Shown here: piece by piece, positions 37,922-54,141 of the stretch
Layout of the letters: every line of letters starts with the position of its first letter
How positions within the stretch are numbered: position 1 is the first letter of the stretch
Origin: Synanceia verrucosa
Lineage: Eukaryota; Chordata; Actinopteri; Perciformes; Synanceiidae
Direction of reading: 5' to 3'
Length of the DNA: 64,000 nucleotides
Assembly: GCA_029721515.1 (NCBI GenBank)
Contig: CM056559.1
Location: forward strand, 2,853,001-2,917,000
Notes under the pieces: model-generated
What the model was told of the DNA's origin: nothing
What the model saw: the letters and a program-made list of their open reading frames with translations, nothing else
The model's database searches: none
Program-made: the position numbers and the translations under genes

Positions 37922-40900
37922 AAAGACTTTAAGCCCGTTAGAGTCGAACCAAGGAAATACCACAACTTCAGATTCTCCTCCAACGGCAGGTTTGATCAGC
38001 GGGAGAAAACGAAACAGAGAGCCGTTATCACTGAACAACACAAGCGCAGGTGTTCAGAAAAAAATAAATAAAAGGACTCACCTTTTCAAACATGGCGCCA
38101 TAGTTTGTTTACGTCAACCAGTCCTGATCCAGCGCTGGGCCTTGTTAGCGTCCTCTGAAGGCAGTTTGGATAAACCTGGTGAGAAAAGAAGATTTCAAAT
38201 CAAATCAGCAAACAAACACAAGACAGATTGTTTTTTTCCTGATTTAAGGATCATTATCAGGCAAACCATGCAACCAAGGAGTTTTTGTCACGGTGACAAG
38301 ACTAAAAAAAGAAAACAAAAAAAACCATACAAAGTAATCAACAAATAAAGCTGGCTGCAATACAGCGTCTAACGTGTCAAATATCAAATAATAAGATTGT
38401 GCAACTTTTCCAGTTACTCTCTTAAAAAGCATCACATCGTCTGCATGCAGCTGCTTTGGTAACACTCTAAAACAAGCATCATTTAGTCAATTAAACCTAA
38501 TTAATAGCTATTTTACTTTCTCAATAATGTGTGCTAATCATTAATAACACAGTGATCTCACAAAACCATTTTGTTTTGCACACTAAACATAATAAATAAC
38601 TGGTTCAGAAAGTATCTCTTATAAAAAAAGTATAAAATAAAATATGAAATAAATATATATATATTGTGTAAATAATATATATTGTGTGCAACAATAATCT
38701 GGCTTCCTATCAGCTGTGATATAACATATTTTCATATTTTCATATAATCTATACTTTCATGTAACAATTATTTCATACTAAACAAAAAAATGCTAAAATA
38801 ATAGAAATATTACTGGTAATTATGGTGGTTGATTTTTAGATTATTTTAGAGGAGAGACATCCAGACCTCAGTGATGCCACAATATCCTCATCCCAACTGG
38901 CCACCTGCTGATGCTCTGGTCCCACTCTACAGTGGTGAACATGATTAATGCTGTGAATCAAACCAAAGCTATTACTTAGGTTCAGGCAACAAAAGCACTT
39001 AATTGGATTCAGGAAGGATGAAAAGATAAAAAGCCTTTAAATGGATGTAAACAGCTGAAGGTCAGCAGTTTAATCTGCTTTGTTTCATTTCAAATCCATG
39101 TGCAGAAAAAATAGAAATACAGGGAATGCATCAGGACTGCAACTGACTTTTATCTCTATTCTAGTTTAACCTGTTTTTTTTTCTATTAATGGATTAGTTG
39201 TTTGGGCTGTAAGGAAACAAAGATGTCCTGTCAGCTCAAAGATATTCAGTTTACTGTTCTTATGAAACATGTGTCGATTAACTGAAAGTCTGACAACTAA
39301 CCTATTTATTTCTGCAGCTCTATTCAGGACCAGCATACATCCACCGTGCATTTTTATTTCAGCTAGTTGTGCAAAGACAACATGTTGGTGAACCATCAAT
39401 TTATTGCTTCTTACCATGAATGAGTTTGTGCTACAGGGGAGCCCAGGCGTTTAGTCCCACTGCAGCCCAGACTCTCCCAGGAGAACTGGAGGCCAGCACC
39501 CCCCCTAAACAAAACCAGCAGCCATGACAGCAGACAGGAGGAAACAGTGCAGTGTGTGAGCTCCATCTGGTGGATGCACAGCTCATGAAGCTCATGCAGC
39601 ATCCTGCTGTGCAGCTCTGGTGACATTTGATGGGAAACAAACCTGATCTGGATAAACACAGGCTGAGAACATGCACTCAGTGGTCACTTCATTAGGTACA
39701 CCTGCACAGTCTGCAATCATTTAAATACTGCATAATGTTATGCAGCACAGCAACACCTTTACCTATGACCTATGAGTAATAAACACAAGCTAGTCTTTTA
39801 TAAGGCCCAGAGGAAATCTGCTGCATTACAGCCAAAGCAGTAGACAGATATTTCACACTGAATTCAACAAAAACTGAACATTATGTGTGAAAGAGTTTCT
39901 GGCAGAGCTGATGCTTTGAATGGTAGAATATTGTTCAGGTGTACCTAATAAAGTGGCCGCTCAGTGTTTGATTGTTTTTTTTTTTTCATCCAGGTTTCAG
40001 GAGTTCCTCCAACACAGTGGCAGTGAAGGGTAAATAGTAATCTGGCTGTTTATTCCTAAAACAAATAGCCTCTGGTGACACTGAGCTCAGTAGATTAAAG
40101 CTGTTAAATGTTAAAAATGTTTTTTCTTGAACCACTGGATCACTTTTATGAAAAAGTCTGCTCTAATATCCAATATGCATCTACTGTAGAGTCATTTGGA
40201 CAAAACAACCACTTAAATATGCAAAATGACTCATTATCCGTCATTTTTTAGTGAATGAAGCTGGGGATGTTCACCAACCTTCAGATACTGTCCTGCCTGT
40301 TCTCCCATCGAGGGTTAAGAACAGCAGGTTGGAGAGGTGAAACTCAAAGTGTTTGGAGAGCGTCAGCAGGTTGTAGTCAAACCAGGCTCCCCTCTCATGG
40401 ACTCATGGCCTCCAGTGTGCAGCACAGCTGAGTCACCTTCACCTGTCAGAAAACAGCAGCATCACCATTACGTAACACCAGTGAGGAAGTCAAAGCAGAG
40501 CACAGAACGAGAACGATTTCCAAGGTCAAAAACTCACACAGCGTCCTGTGAAACAAAGCGACAGAGGAGAGCGTTGAGGTCAGAGGGCAGGGTCCGACTG
40601 GTGCTGGTGTCCCTGAAGGCACCATCATTAAATACACCAGCAGGACATGATGTCCCGACCAGCCGCTCTCAGATCCATCCACAGCTGCTCCTCAGTGACT
40701 GTGGGCAAAGATAATGGAGCCACAACACATCAGCATCTGAAATACACTTCTTATACATGTGAGTCTTGTTTAACTGGATGCAGAAAACCGTTTTTCAAAA
40801 GCTTTAGAGATTAAAACTATCCATACATAAATAAATGTCTCCTCCAAAGGAGAAGGAAATGACTCTGTGACCCTGAAACAAAAATATGAAAATATATTTG

Positions 40901-42700
40901 TACATAACTGGGGAGGAAAAACAATGTTTCAGCAAACAACAAAACAGCTTTTTTCAGTTATTCTTTAAAGTACTGGTCAAATTGTTCAGCGGTGCTATAA
41001 TATAACGAATGTATTTATTATACAGTATATTCATTGAAACACAGGAACTTTCAGATCATCCTTGAATCGAGGAGAATAAGTTTGCTGCTGCAGAGCAATG
41101 ATTTCTTTTCTGTTGTGGAATAAAATGACCATTTTTCCTCATAAAGGGGGCCAAAAACAACATTAATGATGAATGAAAACACTAATAAACACTTAGCATC
41201 TGTGAGTCCTTCAGGTAAATCCAGATCGTGTAGTGACGGTGAAGACGACAGTACCTACAGTACATATTTAATAATTCTTATTAGACTCTCACAGCCCTTC
41301 ATATCATCCCGCTCAGAGTTTGGAGAGCCATGCTCAGAAAAACAAAACACCAGAGGCACAGATAGAGGTTTTGATGTTTGATGGGCTTTTTTTCTATCCT
41401 AGAAGGAGACAAGAGGCAGCCGGAGAATGGTAATGTGTCTGGCAGGACATCAGCTCAGGTCTAAATATCACCTGAGGACCTCTTTATCCTTGGTTGCTTG
41501 ATAGAAGCTCTCCACCATTAGAGTGAGGAATGGAGGCTTGCTGCTCCTTTCATAGTAAATCCGCCCACCGTTTGGAACAAAGCCATATCTGCAGCAGAGT
41601 GATTGAAAGAAATATTTTAGTTCACAAATCTTGAAATCCCCCCAGAGCTCCATATCCAGAGTGAACAACGTCGGCTGCTAAATGAGTGATTATTCAAAAC
41701 GGGCCGGCTGAGGAACCTGCAGCGAGCCGACCTCTGTTCCTGTTTTTAAAGAGATGAAAGGTGCTTTCAGGCTCACCTGCAGACGAGGTGAAGGGAGTTT
41801 TGAATCCGTCATGTCTGACAGCAGGAGTCCCTGTTGGGCACAAAGAAGACCACATCACTGTCTGGACTCAGGAGAGGCTCTGGTGATCTTGAACACTGCT
41901 GCTGATCTGGAGCACCAGTCAGTTCTCATTTTCAATGGACTCTGCAGCCAGTTTAGTCTCTCTGCACCAGCTGCCAGTTTCTTCTATTGTGTAATCCTAC
42001 AAGTCTTTGGTGAACTTCGACTTTAACCTGAACTCTGGAAGAGCCAAACAGTGTTCAGTCTACTGACATCGTTTCTTCCTTTATATCCTGTCCGGACACA
42101 TTTTTTTCAGTCCTTTGCTGGACGAGCTCTGTGCTAACACAGCCTACAGAAGTTATTATTAGCACTACTGCTAACTATTAGTTTTGATACATGTGAAAAA
42201 CTGCAAAAATATATTCACTTTGCAGACTTTTCAGCAGGTGAATAATGTACTTTTATATCCTGAATGAATGTTATTGATGGATTGACCTTTCTACAGTGTC
42301 CTCCACAGTCCAGCTTCAGAGGTCTTGAGCTGCTAACCCTTCCAGGAACTTTGACCTTCATATAAATGGGGAAAAAAAGTTTGCCATCACGTGACAGTCT
42401 GGTGGGGTCCAGTTCTCAAACCTGCTCTCTGGTTCCTCAAAGTATCTGCTGAGGAGCTCCTGCAGGTCGTTTAACATTTGGATAATCTTTTGAAAGGTTA
42501 TGAAAAGCAGGCAAAACAACACCTGCAGGAAGAGACAGAAATAACTAACAAACACAAACAAACGGGAAAGAAAAAGTGACAGAAGTTCACTGACTTCTGA
42601 CTTACCAGGAGTTTCCTTCAGCTTCATGTCAAAGTTCTTGTTTTCCTGGAAAACTTCAGCTTTTTGTACCTGATGCAGGATGGGGTTTTTGAAAAAAGCT
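37922..42700 (-). pseudogene. TREH: Trehalase unitary pseudogene
   Basis: Trehalase (GH37) splits trehalose into two glucoses at the gut and kidney brush border. Its exons survive in order on the minus strand. 42606-42700 gives ILHQVQKAEVFQENKNFDM with a good GTAAGT donor. 42297-42510 gives LLSRYFEEPESRFENWTPPD, then an in-frame TGA, then SKFLEGLAAQDL, then TGA, then SWTVE. 41805-41832 gives GLLLSDMTDS and then loses the family. 41472-41588 is an intact exon with YGFVPNGGRIYY and PPFLTLMVESFYQATKDKE. 41200-41260 is a weak LHDLDLPEGL. 40540-40698 gives TEEQLWMDLRA, a frameshift, ESGW, a shift, RTLPSDLNALLCR, a gap, FHRTL. 40279-40400 gives GAWFDYNLLTLSKHFEF and MGEQAGQYLK with a shift between. 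39428-39507 is NAWAPL followed by TAG, where the second signature's QWDFPN part is lost. 38082-38160 is AQRWIRTG, stop, shift, YGAMFEK. 37922-37997 is KPAVGGESEV. No reading frame can span it. Confidence 0.88.
39674..39966. mobile_element. Non-autonomous DNA transposon with TIRs of about 31 bp
   Basis: The left end CACTCAGTGGTCACTTCATT with AGGTACACCTG and the right end CAGGTGTACCTAATAAAGTG with GCCGCTCAGTG are near-perfect inverted repeats. The element is about 293 bp with no coding capacity. The 'cactgagtggccactttattaggtacacctg' terminus is a familiar dispersed vertebrate repeat. It is inserted between remnants of two trehalase exons. Confidence 0.85.
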
Positions 42701-43067
42701 CATTGATTATTTTTTAAAACTGACAGTAAAATTAAGTGGAGACATTTTAGTTTATATCTACGCTACTGGTTATTAATAAAGTATCTATCGAATGACAAAC
42801 AAGGAAGTGGTCTCAATAGTCTCAAATACAAAAACCCTTCTTGTGCCATATTACCTGTCACAGGGCGGTTTGGGGGGGGGGTTATACAGGTGAAGAGAGA
42901 CAGTAAAGAAGTAAAACACCATAAACACCTGCATGCTGAAAAACAAGGTGTAGTGAGAAGAGAAAACCAGCTGTGAAGTGTTTGCATGAAGGTCTGAGCA
43001 GCAGCAGGCTGACATCTGACTGCAGACTTCCCAAGGACAACCAAAACACACATCAAATTTCAGTGAG

Positions 43068-46000
43068 CTTTATTCTCAACAAAACTTCCAATCTTATCAA
43101 ATAATATTCATGACATTCTTTAAACTGAAGTCCATTGTAAAATTAGCTTCACTGAAAAAAAAAGAACTCTGCCAATTAAATAATGACCAAATTTCCATCA
43201 AATAAAACAAATATGAACTCAGGCTTTAAGCTCTTCACTTAAATTTGGAGATGTTTTTAAACAAGGGTTTGCTCCACTTGAACGTTTCATTTGAAAACAA
43301 AAAAAGTCCAAATTTAAGGGCAACTTTTAAACTTTTTTCCTCCCAGACCCTTTACCTTCACTTTGGATCTTTAGATCATAACATCCTGTTTTGTTTGTTT
43401 GTTTGTTTTTTTTTAATGCCCAAAGGCTCCCTCCCCATTTCTTTTGACTGATGCATCATTTTTGAAAGAAATCCAAACCGGACTCCTCTCGCATCGTCAT
43501 CGACAGAAACCTGACAGGACGGCCAGATCGTACAAAAGCTGCGTTCTCATAAATCAGAACTATCGAGAGAGGATGAAAACGTGCATCAGGGCAGCAAAAG
43601 CTCTAATTGACCCACCCCACAATTTAAAAAAAAAAAAAGACTTAAAGAATGAGACAATTTGGTTACACAAACTATCCAATTTAGTCACCCAATCTGGGGC
43701 GAGATGCTCTTGTCTCAGTCTTTAAGGTTCTCAAAATGGCAGCCACTGGCAGTAAAAAGCAGCTTTTCTTCCATCAAAAAGTGGCGAGATGCTAAAATCT
43801 TGACAAGTCATAAATTTTAGCTGTGAAAGTAAGTCGCTGTAGTGTTTGCTGCCAGTGGCTGATGAGAGACAGGCAGCTGCCAAGTGCCTGCATAATTAGA
43901 TCCCTGCTCACTCAACTAACGCTTCATTTAATTTGAATTTATTTTAACAAATACAGCCCTCCCACCCAAACCCGGTGCCAAAACAGCCAAATGGATGCAC
44001 AAATACTCAGGGGACAACAGCAGAGCTGAGAGAACAGGGATCAGTTCTAACCAATGAGAAATAAAACAGGTCATTTCAAACTGAACAACACAGATGAATT
44101 CTTCCTTAAAAAAAAAAAAAAAAAAGGGGGGTGCAATAAATTAAATGAGCAACACTACTTCTCATTGATCAGAACAGTTAGGAGAGCATCTCACCATAGC
44201 AAAAGGGAACCATTTTTGCAAAAAAGGTTTGTTGAACCAACAGTTATGCTTTGTAAAAATGCAAAAAGTAACCCCACATATCAAAGCAATAAAGGGCAGA
44301 GAAATACACCAACTACTCCAGAGACCGAGGTGCCCACATTTTTTTTTTTTTTAAACAAGCAATATGTAATCCTTCATGCCCATTCCCCCCAGATTTTTTT
44401 GATGTTCTGCATCACTTCCCTCCCATTCGGGCATCATGGGCGTATTAAAGCAGTGCAGTCAGTTATTGCCTGAACCCATCCCTCTGTGCCTGAAGTGCCG
44501 TCTCTATTTCCTGTTAGCTGCTTTTTAATAAAGCCAGCTAAGGTGCAGCGCACAGAGAATGAATTCCTGCTACATTTTAGGTCAGATGGTTCGTTTTGAT
44601 GCATTTTGGCCGCCACTCTTCAAAAAAAGTTAAATTAAAAAAAAAGGGGGGGAACATAAATCCACAGCTTTCTCCCCAACACGTGAAGTGATGCAGCTGT
44701 GCTTAAAGAGCATATAGATCAACGTAACAGCTAACAGCGCCCCCAGAAAACAAATTCTCTGCCAATTCAGCTGCACTGCAGCAAGTAGTACTACTACATG
44801 ATAGAACAGTATTTTCTCTTCCAACAGCAACACTCACTATATATCTGGAGATCTTCAAGAGTGTGTCTCAAGAGTCAGTTTCACAAGTTAAGGCTGGTGA
44901 CAACAAAGAATTCATTACTCAAATGCACAAGCTTAGCAAAGCCATCCGTCCAGACTGAGCACTTGTTAACACTGGTAGCAGGAGAATAAAGGCGACAGTT
45001 TAAGTGCAGCGCAGAGTAAACGCACTCTCCAACAAATTTGAAGGGGCTAAAAGATTATCTGTGAACTCTGCCTTGAAAAACATTTCATGCACGAGGTCAT
45101 TTAAATGTTTTAGATTCCAATAAATTCTGCAATTTCTAAAATTATAAATAAATTCACAGGCCAATATTGCAGATCAAACAAACTGGCAGTTCAGGAAAAA
45201 GTCTCCAGTGCTAACAAGAGAAGGAGAAGGGAGGAAAAAAAAAATAAAAACTTTTCAGTTTGTCAGCCAGCCTTTTGAACTTGTTTAAAACAATGTTAAA
45301 ATGAAGGTATATACAAAGTGTAAGGTGTGCCCCACAACGGCTGCACGTCTCGCAGAATTAAGTATGGTCATCCATAGTAAGGTGAAACACATGACCAAAA
45401 GGGGGGAAGAAAAAAAAAAAAAAAAAAAAGGCTCCCTACAATTGAACTCCACCGAAACAGGAATCCTCATGACTCATGGTGTTGAGAGGCTGCTTTGTCA
45501 TGTTTAGTGTTCTGAAGCTGAAGACAGAGGAAAGGCTCTGGGTCTTTTAGAAGCACTCGCTTCTTCACAAGCAACCTGACAGTCTGGCTGTCTCTTGGAA
45601 AAACAAAAATCCAGCATCTCTGTCCGTGGAACATCCAAGTTTGTCCTCTTAACCAGCCAGTCTAAGTGCAGCTAAGCCAGCCAGCAAAAAGATAATTCAG
45701 ACCAGCATCCCTCCCCGTTATCTCCACTCCTTGCAAACGGATGACTCAAAACAAAAACAGTTATGAACTCACCTTATGTGGTCAGACATTAAATTAGTGT
45801 AACAGATTTTCAATTAGGTGAACGTGAGCATGTGGTGTGAAGTGAAGCGAGATGACGGATGATGAAGGGTTATTACTTTAGAACGGGTTGAACTGCTTCT
45901 TAAGGCACTTGATACAAATTGGTGAAAACTTCCAAAATTAAAAGGTGGACGATGGAGGGTGTCATATAGCGGTCTGTCGGTGCTGGCTTTCGCATCATTG

Positions 46001-46485
46001 GTGGATATGAATCTTCACGATGTGCATCGGTATATTTTCGATTTGGTCCCATGCTTTCCTCCCGCTGCTCATGTCTTCAGGTGTGGTGGTGCAGCACAGA
46101 GCCCTATTAAAAAGGCAAATGAGTTCTTCCAAAAGGCGTCCATCAAAATACACATTCGTTATGGTGGCAGCAAAGAAAAAAAAAAAAAAAAGACAAACGG
46201 AAACTGTACAGGAAAAAAAACAAAAAACAAGAACTCCAAGACAGGGGATGAAAAAAGAGAAACACGGGGGAATGGAGGATGGACTGATCTACAGAGAGAG
46301 AGAAAAAGTGAAATTCAATTAGTTACTTGAATAAAATCTGGTATTAATACATGCTTACTAATATTACAGGATAGTCTAAAGGTGCACATTTGGCAGCATC
46401 TGGTGGTTTGGTTGAAAACAGAGACCATCCATACCATAATGACACTACTTTAAGAGCGACAGAAGTCAAACTGGTACTCACTGGC
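43068..46485 (-). other. DDX6: Inferred long 3' UTR of DDX6
   Basis: On the minus strand the first good polyadenylation signal arrangement after the DDX6 stop that also clears the trehalase remains is AATAAA at 43068-43073 (plus-strand TTTATT). In between there is no reading frame of note. The sequence is rich in plus-strand A runs (43625-43637, 44107-44125, 45410-45430, 46172-46190), which would be U-rich tracts in the mRNA. DDX6 has a multi-kilobase 3' UTR in other vertebrates, so this extent is plausible. Shorter isoforms are likely. Confidence 0.5.
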
Positions 46486-51236
<4,751 letters not shown>

Positions 51237-52560
51237 CTTTACTTTGTTTTACTTTCCTGTTCTAATAGCTGTGAAATATCTTAGTTGTCACTAGAGATCA
51301 CTCTGCTGGACTACTCAAATGTCCTTTCCTCTGGGTGACGTTAATAATTCTCCAACTGTAAATTATCTCTCAACAGTTTTTGCCTCAGCAGGTTCCTCAA
51401 AAATATTGATGTTTCTGGGACATCAAATGTCAACAAAAACAAATATCTCTTCTCAATTTCTGATAGATCTTCTAGGCATGCATTCTTTTAACAAATTAGG
51501 GCTTAGCATAGATGTAATCTGCCATTGTAATATGGAAAACAACACATTAGGAGGGTTTAGCTAGCTTTCAAGTACTGGCACACTGTTTAGCTAGCCATCT
51601 TGTTTAGCTTCGCTGAGCCGCTGCGTCCTCTCAAGTTTCTCCAACCCTTAAAAAAAACAAAAAAAACATACGAGAAACTGTTAAACACCGGACGAATAAA
51701 ATAACATGGAGATTGTGTAACGTGTGGCAGAAGATAATATGACGTATTTGGAGAGTAAGGAGTTATATCAAGTTAATATTCTGCTGATTAATAACTGACA
51801 GTAGATTGCTGGCCTAACGTCAAAAGTTAGCGGATACAGCAGTGGCTAATAATGTTATTTAGCTATCCTTGCTGACATTATGGATACTGCATTGCTACAC
51901 AGAAAATCAACACCATAGCTAGATAATCTGTGCAGCTATCTCAACTATACCGAGATGTCTAGTGGATAAACACTGCTGACTAACCGACCATGGACACTTT
52001 CTGTCTGTTAAATCCTCGAAAGGAACCAAGCTAGCGTTAATGCTAGCCACCGACATCTGGCTAACTAGCGCAGGAGGCTTTAGCTCCGTGCTAATGTTAA
52101 CCTGAAACATCACGGTGCCTGAGTCAAAATATGTGAATCCAGTCGGTATGTTATATTGAAAATGACACAGAACACATTCTTCCCCAATGTTAGCTGACAG
52201 ACATGACTGAAAACCCATGAACTAATAACGTCAGCTAGCTAGCTCAGCCGACTTGATTGTCGTGCTAAGTATGCTAACCAACTGGCTAACGATGGCGAAA
52301 TTCCATTTTAGAGTTACCGTTAATTGTAAAAGTCGCAACGAAATAATGTGATGCCTGGCGAAGAATTATCTAGACAGATAAATAGCTCACTTGTGCATGC
52401 ATTTACCTTGTATAACTGAAATAACCGGTTTCCTATGCGGTGTTTGTAAGGTGTACTCAATTTTTTAGCTGACCACGAAAGAGTCTTGTCAGGCAGCCGT
52501 TCAAGATGGCTTCCACTCGTATTTGAACCCGCCCCCAACCGACCGATCAGCTGATTTCAT
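51237..52560 (-). promoter_or_regulatory. DDX6: DDX6 5' UTR exons and promoter
   Basis: The start-codon exon extends to an acceptor at 51268 (TATTTCACAG). A candidate first exon ends at 52407 with donor ACAAG|GTAAAT and starts near 52520. At its start are a YY1-like AAGATGGC (52503-52510) and a GC box CCCGCCCCC (about 52528-52537), fitting a TATA-less housekeeping promoter. The intron between (51269-52406) has many TAGC/GCTAAC words typical of fish promoter-proximal DNA. A further alternative exon near 51600-51650 is possible. Confidence 0.6.
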
Positions 52561-53403
52561 TTCAAATCAAGGATTTTAAATTATACTTTTCTTTCACTTA
52601 CATTTAAATCCAGAGCACTGCATCGATCAAACTGATGTTTGCCACCTTTCATTAAAATGAGTGTGTTTTATTATACTCTCTTGGGATTACTGTCACCTTA
52701 AACAAGTAAACAAATAACACCAATCCAGCTACATGCCCCACTCTGGCTCTCTGCTTACTGTATATTTTTCAAGGCCTAATTTTTCGACCCAAATTATAGA
52801 TTAAAAATTAGGAAAAATGATACCTGGCAAACCCACAAGAAACAATCCAAGGTGGGTGAAGATATATTGCTTCTGTGTTTCACCCATCATATTATCTCAT
52901 TATTATTATTGTTGTTTCATTAACAGTATTTTCATTTTACCACAGTTAAATAGACCTTACAGTTGCAGTTGAGGGCCTCCGGATGTATTTCTCTCATCAC
53001 AGATTATCTGCAAAATAATGGTGGATTATTAATGCAGAGGTTGTTTTACCTCCATGTTTTTGTGATAAATATTGCATTTAAAAAATAAAGATGCCAGTGG
53101 CAAAACTGGATGATGTTTCTGGTAATTTTACACCAACACACACTCACTGAGACTGTATGTTAATAAATATAAATAAATCTAGTTTGGTATGATTGCCTCT
53201 TGCTTGTCAGAAAGGAGAACTTACTGCACATTTTGGGTGCATTACTTGGACTTGCATTGCTGCTCATGCTTACTACAGAAAGCATGGTATTTAAAGCTCT
53301 GGTCTATTTTGACTTGCTGTTTCAACCAAACCAGCAATAACAGGAAGCACAATCACATTCCCCTACAGCGGTGTGAGATATACAGTGACCAAGATTTCCC
53401 CAC
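52561..53403 (+). promoter_or_regulatory. DDX6-CXCR5 divergent intergenic region with the CXCR5 5' UTR
   Basis: Less than 900 bp separate the inferred DDX6 start site from the CXCR5 start codon, so the CXCR5 promoter must lie within or near this interval. The sequence is AT-rich with no CpG block, as expected for a tissue-restricted gene. I cannot identify a TATA box or individual sites with confidence. Confidence 0.45.
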
Positions 53404-54105
53404 ATGGCTGTAACAAACACCATCACCTTTGAGGTAAGACATAATTTACAAGAGAAAGGTAAACTGCTGTAAATGTTCTTAAAGCTCTTTGTTAATAGTA
53501 CATGTATTGGTAGTAAAATTGATCTAAATCTAATTTTATATTAGATAATATTAGGAATGTGTGTATTTTCAGCTTGTAATTTCTATGGACTTAAAATAGC
53601 TGCGTTCTACTGTTAAAAACAGAAAAACTTAACTATTTAACATTTTCCAAGCCTCTACTGCAGCTTCAAAATAACATTTTAAAGCAAGGCAAGTGTGAAA
53701 ATGCACCTGAACAGATGTGGGTTTAGGAGCGCATACTGTTTCTTTCCTGTTGACTCACTGGGGAAATAAGTGAGTTTATCATTAAAGGAAAATAATAACT
53801 ACTCAAGGGTGACGTGTTGCATTTTTCAAACAGCTTGCTCTTCATTGCACTGAAGGTTAAAATATTATAATTCAATAATTAAAGAAAATACATATGATAA
53901 ATGTCAAATTGCAGGCCAGCATATTATGGCTGATGATCTACATTTCATGTAATATGAATGTAAAAATGTGAATATGTTAAATTAATACATATTAATACAC
54001 TTGTGATGTTGCAGCCAGTATGGTTTTATAATAAAATTGAATTGTAGCCATGATTAATAATAATACTTTGGTGCAATAACTGTGCCTTATAAACTGTAAA
54101 TATAA

Positions 54106-54141
<36 letters not shown>

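Noticed and set aside
37857..38348. 163-codon plus-strand open frame
   Set aside because: It is antisense across two decayed trehalase exons, is rich in Lys, Arg, Ser and Thr as A-rich DNA gives, and has no motif.
40337..40714. 125-codon plus-strand open frame
   Set aside because: It is antisense to trehalase exon remnants (AWFDYN and SDLNALLCR blocks).
37922..42700. Functional trehalase gene
   Set aside because: Several in-frame stops and frameshifts lie in different exons and both signature motifs are destroyed, so no splice variant can bypass them all.
45285..45507. Small open frames around a poly-A tract
   Set aside because: They are short, low in complexity and inside the inferred DDX6 3' UTR.
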